Positions 60,873 to 64,000 of a DNA stretch of 64,000 bases are shown here, piece after piece; the first letter of the stretch is position 1, and every line of letters starts with the position of its first letter. Position numbers and translations under genes: made by a program. Below the pieces are notes generated by a model that searched no databases, was not told where the DNA came from, and was given only the letters and a program-made list of their open reading frames with translations. The stretch comes from Paenibacillus sp. USDA918EY (GTDB lineage Bacteria > Bacillota > Bacilli > Paenibacillales > Paenibacillaceae). The DNA lies in assembly GCF_009870825.1 (NCBI RefSeq), contig NZ_WTWY01000001.1, positions 186,001 to 250,000 of the forward strand, read 5' to 3'.

Positions 60873-61007
60873 AATACTTATAAACGATGAGTAAAAAAAC
60901 GAATGAATAAAAATACAAACACACCGGCAACCCGACCTGCAGAATGATAGATTCAAGGCCGGGTTTTACGTTTTTGCCGTTTCATGATCGGAAAGGAGGG
61001 ATCTTCG

Positions 61008-61151
61008 GTGATCTTATTGCTCGTCGTCGTGTTGATCATCGCTTTCGCCGGAGTGATCGGAAACCAGTATTCCGGACTTCGACGAATGGAAGAGATGCAA
61101 AAATCATTGGATCAGATCAACCAAACTTTAAAAGAATTGAAAAAGGGTTAG
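61008..61151 (+). CDS. Small membrane-anchored protein, 47 aa
   Basis: GTG with AAAGGAGGG about 9 bases upstream. One N-terminal membrane span (MILLLVVVLIIAFAGVIG) is followed by a short coiled coil (MEEMQKSLDQINQTLKELKK). It ends 12 bases before the GmhB-like gene, so the two may share a transcript. Similar one-span plus coiled-coil microproteins are common in Bacillales, with unknown function. Confidence 0.65.
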   Translation: MILLLVVVLIIAFAGVIGNQYSGLRRMEEMQKSLDQINQTLKELKKG

Positions 61152-61163
61152 GGGGTCGGATCT

Positions 61164-61703
61164 ATGGAAAGCAAAATCGAAGCGGTGTTTATCGACCGTG
61201 ATGGAACCATCGGCGGGACGGGCCATTTTGTTCACCCGGACGACTTTACGCTATATCCGAATGCGCAATCGGCGATTGATCTATTGAAGGCAAACCGCAT
61301 CAAGGTGTTTGCTTTTACGAATCAACACCGGATTTCCCGGGGAGAAGCCACGATCGAACAATTTGAAAACCAGTTTAAAGCGTACGGGTTTGACGGCGCT
61401 TATATATGCCCGCACGGGATGTCGGAAGAATGCGAATGCAAGAAGCCGAAACCGGGGATGCTGCATCGGGCCTCGACAGAGCATGGCCTTGATTTATCGA
61501 AATGCGTCGTCATCGGGGATGTGGGGGACACGGATCTGCTTGCCGCGCATCAAGTGGGAGCCCAAAAAATATTGGTGCGAACAGGCTGGGGCGAAGGCTC
61601 ATTGGGCGCTTTCCGCGACCGCTGGAAAGAAACGGAGCCGGATTTTGTGGCCGCGGATATTTTGGAGGCCGTTCAATGGATCGTAGGACGGACGAAGGAC
61701 TAA
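61164..61703 (+). CDS. HAD-IIIA phosphatase (GmhB/HisB-like)
   Basis: Phosphatase of 179 aa. The nucleophile motif is FIDRDGTIGG, motif II is AFTNQ, a zinc-binding loop CPHGMSEECECKKPKPGM (Cys-x-His...Cys-x-Cys) is complete, and the last Asp motif is VIGDVGDTDLLAA. This is the layout of heptose-bisphosphate phosphatase GmhB and HisB-N. The ATG follows TTAGGGGGTCGG. A Nudix gene follows 15 bases later. In a Gram-positive bacterium the substrate is uncertain. Confidence 0.87.
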   Translation: MESKIEAVFIDRDGTIGGTGHFVHPDDFTLYPNAQSAIDLLKANRIKVFAFTNQHRISRGEATIEQFENQFKAYGFDGAYICPHGMSEECECKKPKPGMLHRASTEHGLDLSKCVVIGDVGDTDLLAAHQVGAQKILVRTGWGEGSLGAFRDRWKETEPDFVAADILEAVQWIVGRTKD

Positions 61704-61718
61704 ACAGGAGGCGCAAAT

Positions 61719-62180
61719 ATGGGATATATCATGGACCTCAGAAAAACGGTCGGAAGCCGCCCGCTCATCATGGCGGGAGCATGCGTGTTGTTGCTTCAAG
61801 ATCACCGTCTGCTGCTGGAGCTTCGGGAGGATAACGGATGCTGGGGGTTGCCCGGAGGTTCCCTCGAGCCCGGCGAATCGATGGAAGAAGTGGCCAAAAG
61901 GGAATTGTACGAGGAAACGGGGCTACTGGCTGAGGGGCTTGAACTGCTCGGCGTATTTTCGGGGCAGGAACTTTATTACAAATATCCGCATGGGGACGAG
62001 GTTTACAATGTCGTTGCAGCTTACGTTTGCAGCCGTTATTCCGGAGAAATTGCCGAAGACGGACAGGAAGTCAAAGAGTTAAGATTTTTTGGATTGGACA
62101 GCCTTCCGGACTCGATCAGCCCGCCGGATCGGCCGATCATCCAGAGGTTTCTGGAAATGAGGCGCGAACTAGTGCGATGA
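61719..62180 (+). CDS. Nudix hydrolase
   Basis: Nudix protein of 153 aa. The box GGSLEPGESMEEVAKRELYE followed by ETGL is complete. The start ATG follows AACAGGAGGCG, close behind the GmhB-like gene, and the next gene overlaps the end (ATGA), so this is one operon. Substrate unknown; members with this WGLPGG start act on a range of nucleotide derivatives. Confidence 0.88.
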   Translation: MGYIMDLRKTVGSRPLIMAGACVLLLQDHRLLLELREDNGCWGLPGGSLEPGESMEEVAKRELYEETGLLAEGLELLGVFSGQELYYKYPHGDEVYNVVAAYVCSRYSGEIAEDGQEVKELRFFGLDSLPDSISPPDRPIIQRFLEMRRELVR

Positions 62181-62773
62181 ATGATGCGAAACTTTTGCAG
62201 CATTATTTGAACATGCGGGAGCCGGAAGCATACCAATGGAATTTGTCTGCGAAAAGCCTGTATCTTGAGCTGGAGACGCGCGACTTTTTTGAAAGGCATT
62301 TCCATGCGCATGAAGGAATCGAAGCATGCAACATCGGTATTGGCACGGGAGAATGGGACGATTTTTTAGGTTACCGGTTGCATGGGTTCGGCAAACTGAC
62401 AAGCATTGACATCGATCCGGACATTTGCGGGCTGTTTGGCTACAGGCAGGAGCGGGAAGGGCATCCGAATCCTTCGACGGTGCTTTGCGGCGACTTTTTA
62501 ACCTGCGATTTGCCGGCTGGTGAGTATGACCTCGTGACGATGATTGGCTCCACCTTGAACGAAATCGGAGTTTTCGGCGGAACATTCGAGAAGATCGGCC
62601 AAATATTGAAACCCGGCGGCGTTTTGATGTATATGGATTTTGATCAGGATGACCGCAAAGACAACCTGCTGGAGTTGCTTCCCCATTTGCACATGGAGAC
62701 AGAGAAGGTGGAAACGTACGACCGTTTTTCGAGCATCAAATTTTTTATCATAAAAATACGAAAACCCATATAG
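62177..62773 (+). CDS. Class I SAM-dependent methyltransferase
   Basis: Methyltransferase-like protein of 198 aa starting at an ATG that overlaps the Nudix stop codon (ATGA). The SAM motif is CNIGIGTGEWDDFL (glycine-rich loop), motif II is SIDIDPD, and the later ILKPGGVLMYMDF strand is typical. The target molecule is unknown. Translational coupling suggests it works with, or is made at the same level as, the Nudix enzyme. Confidence 0.82.
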   Translation: MNDAKLLQHYLNMREPEAYQWNLSAKSLYLELETRDFFERHFHAHEGIEACNIGIGTGEWDDFLGYRLHGFGKLTSIDIDPDICGLFGYRQEREGHPNPSTVLCGDFLTCDLPAGEYDLVTMIGSTLNEIGVFGGTFEKIGQILKPGGVLMYMDFDQDDRKDNLLELLPHLHMETEKVETYDRFSSIKFFIIKIRKPI

Positions 62774-62811
62774 ATGATCCTGTATGTATAAAGGCAGAAT
62801 GGAGCAGACAG

Positions 62812-63330
62812 ATGGAACAAGTCAATATTTCCGAATATAACCCGCATTGGGCTTGGGAATTCGAGCAGGAAAAGTTGAAAATCGCCGAGGCGCTGGAAGG
62901 TATCGTGCTTGGGATCGAGCATATCGGAAGCACTTCCGTTCCGGGCTTGGGGGCGAAGCCGATCATCGACATCATGGCCGGCGTTTCTGCTCTGGACGAA
63001 ATAACTCCTGTGCACCGGGTCCGATTGGAACGGATCGGGTATCATTTCGTCGATCATCCGCATTTTCCGGAAAGAAGGTTTTTCCGCCGGGGCGAGTGGC
63101 GTGCGGGAACGCATCATTTGCATGTCTATCGGCACGAGGGCGAACATTGGAACATGCAGCTCTTGTTTCGTAATTATTTGATCCGCCATCCGGAGGCTTT
63201 AAAGGATTATTTTCGATTGAAACAGAATCTCGCGCAGCTGTACCCGCATGACCGGGCGAAATATACCGAAGCGAAGGGTTCGTTTATCCGCAAAATCATC
63301 GAGTTGGCACGGGCTGAAAATGAAAATTAA
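62812..63330 (+). CDS. GrpB/UPF0157 family protein
   Basis: Protein of 172 aa with a nucleotidyltransferase-like fold. The signature EHIGSTSVPGLGAKPIID and the later THHLHVY are diagnostic for the GrpB (UPF0157) family, whose function is poorly defined. The start ATG has only a weak upstream site (AATGGAGCAG). It belongs to a run of small enzyme genes in the same direction. Confidence 0.88.
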   Translation: MEQVNISEYNPHWAWEFEQEKLKIAEALEGIVLGIEHIGSTSVPGLGAKPIIDIMAGVSALDEITPVHRVRLERIGYHFVDHPHFPERRFFRRGEWRAGTHHLHVYRHEGEHWNMQLLFRNYLIRHPEALKDYFRLKQNLAQLYPHDRAKYTEAKGSFIRKIIELARAENEN

Positions 63331-63348
63331 ATCATCGAGGTGTTCGAT

Positions 63349-63732
63349 ATGAGTAAAGCCGTCCTTAAAAAATTGGAGCATATGCAAATTCCGGTCAAAC
63401 ATGTATCCGAAGCCGCTGAATGGTACGTTTCCCATCTCGGCTTTCAAGTGCTGGGCGTCTCCGAGGAACATCGCCATGCGTTTCTGAAGCTCCAGGAAGG
63501 GCCCATGCTCATGTTATGGGAAACAACTGACGAAACCGGCGCGAATTTTTCGGTGAACGGCCAAACGATGCCCGTATTGCTGTATAACACGGACCAAATC
63601 CACGTTTTGCATGATCATCTGCATGAACTCGGCGTCGAAATTACGTTTTACCAAAATGAAGGTTTCGGATGGGTGCTTAAATTTATCGATCCCAGCGGAA
63701 ACATGTGGGGCGTCATTCAACCGAATAACTAG
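63349..63732 (+). CDS. VOC/glyoxalase-like protein
   Basis: Small protein of 127 aa with the beta-alpha-beta-beta-beta repeat of the vicinal oxygen chelate fold: EHMQIPVKHVSEAAEWYVSH near the start and FIDPSGNMWGVIQ at the end. The ATG at 63349 follows GAGGTG; an ATG three codons earlier overlaps the binding site. Members range from glyoxalases to antibiotic resistance proteins; the substrate is unknown. Confidence 0.85.
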   Translation: MSKAVLKKLEHMQIPVKHVSEAAEWYVSHLGFQVLGVSEEHRHAFLKLQEGPMLMLWETTDETGANFSVNGQTMPVLLYNTDQIHVLHDHLHELGVEITFYQNEGFGWVLKFIDPSGNMWGVIQPNN

Positions 63733-63749
63733 GAATGGGGGAAATGCTG

Positions 63750-64000
63750 ATGGGATCGAGAGTGATGCATTACTGCATTTCAACGCTGCTGGCCCGGGAA
63801 CTGGGCATCGATGACGATCAGTTTTTGCTGGGCGGCATCGCGCCGGACGTCCATAAATACATGAATGCGCCGAAAAAGGATTCCCATTTCATCATTCTCC
63901 AAACGGATTCGGAATTTGCCTGCGATTACCGCGGTTTTTGCCAAAAATATGAGCACCACATGAAAGATCCTTTTTTTCTCGGTTATTTTTATCATTTGAT
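63750..64000 (+). CDS. Zinc-dependent phospholipase C-like/HD-type hydrolase (3' end outside window)
   Basis: The frame runs off the right edge. It begins MGSRVMHYCISTLLARELGI, with the ATG chosen because GGGGG lies 8 bases upstream (an ATG six bases earlier is too close). The segment FLLGGIAPDVHKYMNAPKKD and later His residues (KYEHHMKD, FYHL) resemble the zinc-dependent phospholipase C family (PF00882). Only 84 codons are visible, so the call is provisional. Confidence 0.65.
   Translation, partial: MGSRVMHYCISTLLARELGIDDDQFLLGGIAPDVHKYMNAPKKDSHFIILQTDSEFACDYRGFCQKYEHHMKDPFFLGYFYHL

Overview
The window looks like a chromosomal segment of a Gram-positive, endospore-forming member of the Bacillales, most probably Paenibacillus or a close relative. 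The reasons are moderately high G+C coding DNA, strong GGAGG-type ribosome binding sites with frequent GTG and TTG starts, a YpdA-type bacillithiol reductase, a coat-F-like protein, YesM/AraC/Gfo-Idh-MocA carbohydrate gene sets, a Bacillus-type WXG100 secretion locus and a homologue of the Bacillus replication terminator protein. No rRNA, tRNA, CRISPR array, insertion sequence or phage block was seen.

Layout. 1-5.7 kb: the 3' part of a YesM-like sensor kinase, an aldo/keto reductase + Gfo/Idh/MocA pair transcribed away from an AraC regulator, and a polysaccharide deacetylase whose signal peptide lies in another frame across an A7 run. 5.9-10.2 kb: a BmrC/BmrD-like heterodimeric drug exporter behind a leader of about 390 nt with a consensus promoter, a short leader ORF and an intrinsic terminator. 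10.2-18.8 kb: housekeeping genes (HesB-like, Nudix, a YgaD-like ABC exporter, DUF441, YpdA, ArsR-DUF2087, RsgA) and a complete 30-codon mini-gene unit.

19.1-30.9 kb is the most interesting part: a type VII (ESX/WXG100) secretion locus. It encodes a YukD/EsaB-like protein, an EssC/FtsK-type triple ATPase without FHA domains, a protein with an EspG-like look, a WXG100-headed candidate effector, a multi-spanning membrane protein (possible immunity), a DUF4176 protein, an EsxA-like WXG100 protein, then a membrane-anchored protein kinase with an external coiled coil, a von Willebrand A protein and a PP2C phosphatase. EssA, EssB/YukC and EsaA/YueB are not recognisable. The kinase protein has the EssB topology (kinase fold inside, one membrane span, helical part outside), so the locus suggests a type VII system controlled by, or built around, a kinase/phosphatase/vWA module.

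31-43.7 kb: an SDR, DUF1992, GluQRS, HrpB helicase, coat-F-like protein, DoxX, pirin, acyltransferase 3, an RTP homologue, a DivIVA/GpsB-like protein and small enzymes. 43.9-57.5 kb: a carbohydrate locus with a lipoprotein binding protein, two permeases, a large secreted modular glycoside hydrolase and a GH127 beta-L-arabinofuranosidase with its Zn/Cys active site, flanked by two AraC regulators and a Gfo/Idh/MocA oxidoreductase. The logic fits extracellular release of short beta-arabino-oligosaccharides from plant glycoproteins, import, and intracellular cleavage. 57.7-64 kb: an MFS exporter and an ArsR-rhodanese regulator, then small enzymes (GNAT, a broken HAD, GmhB-like, Nudix, methyltransferase, GrpB, VOC) and a gene running off the window.

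Three copies of a roughly 110-bp intergenic repeat (14.4, 32.0 and 36.3 kb) and several promoter/palindrome operators complete the picture.
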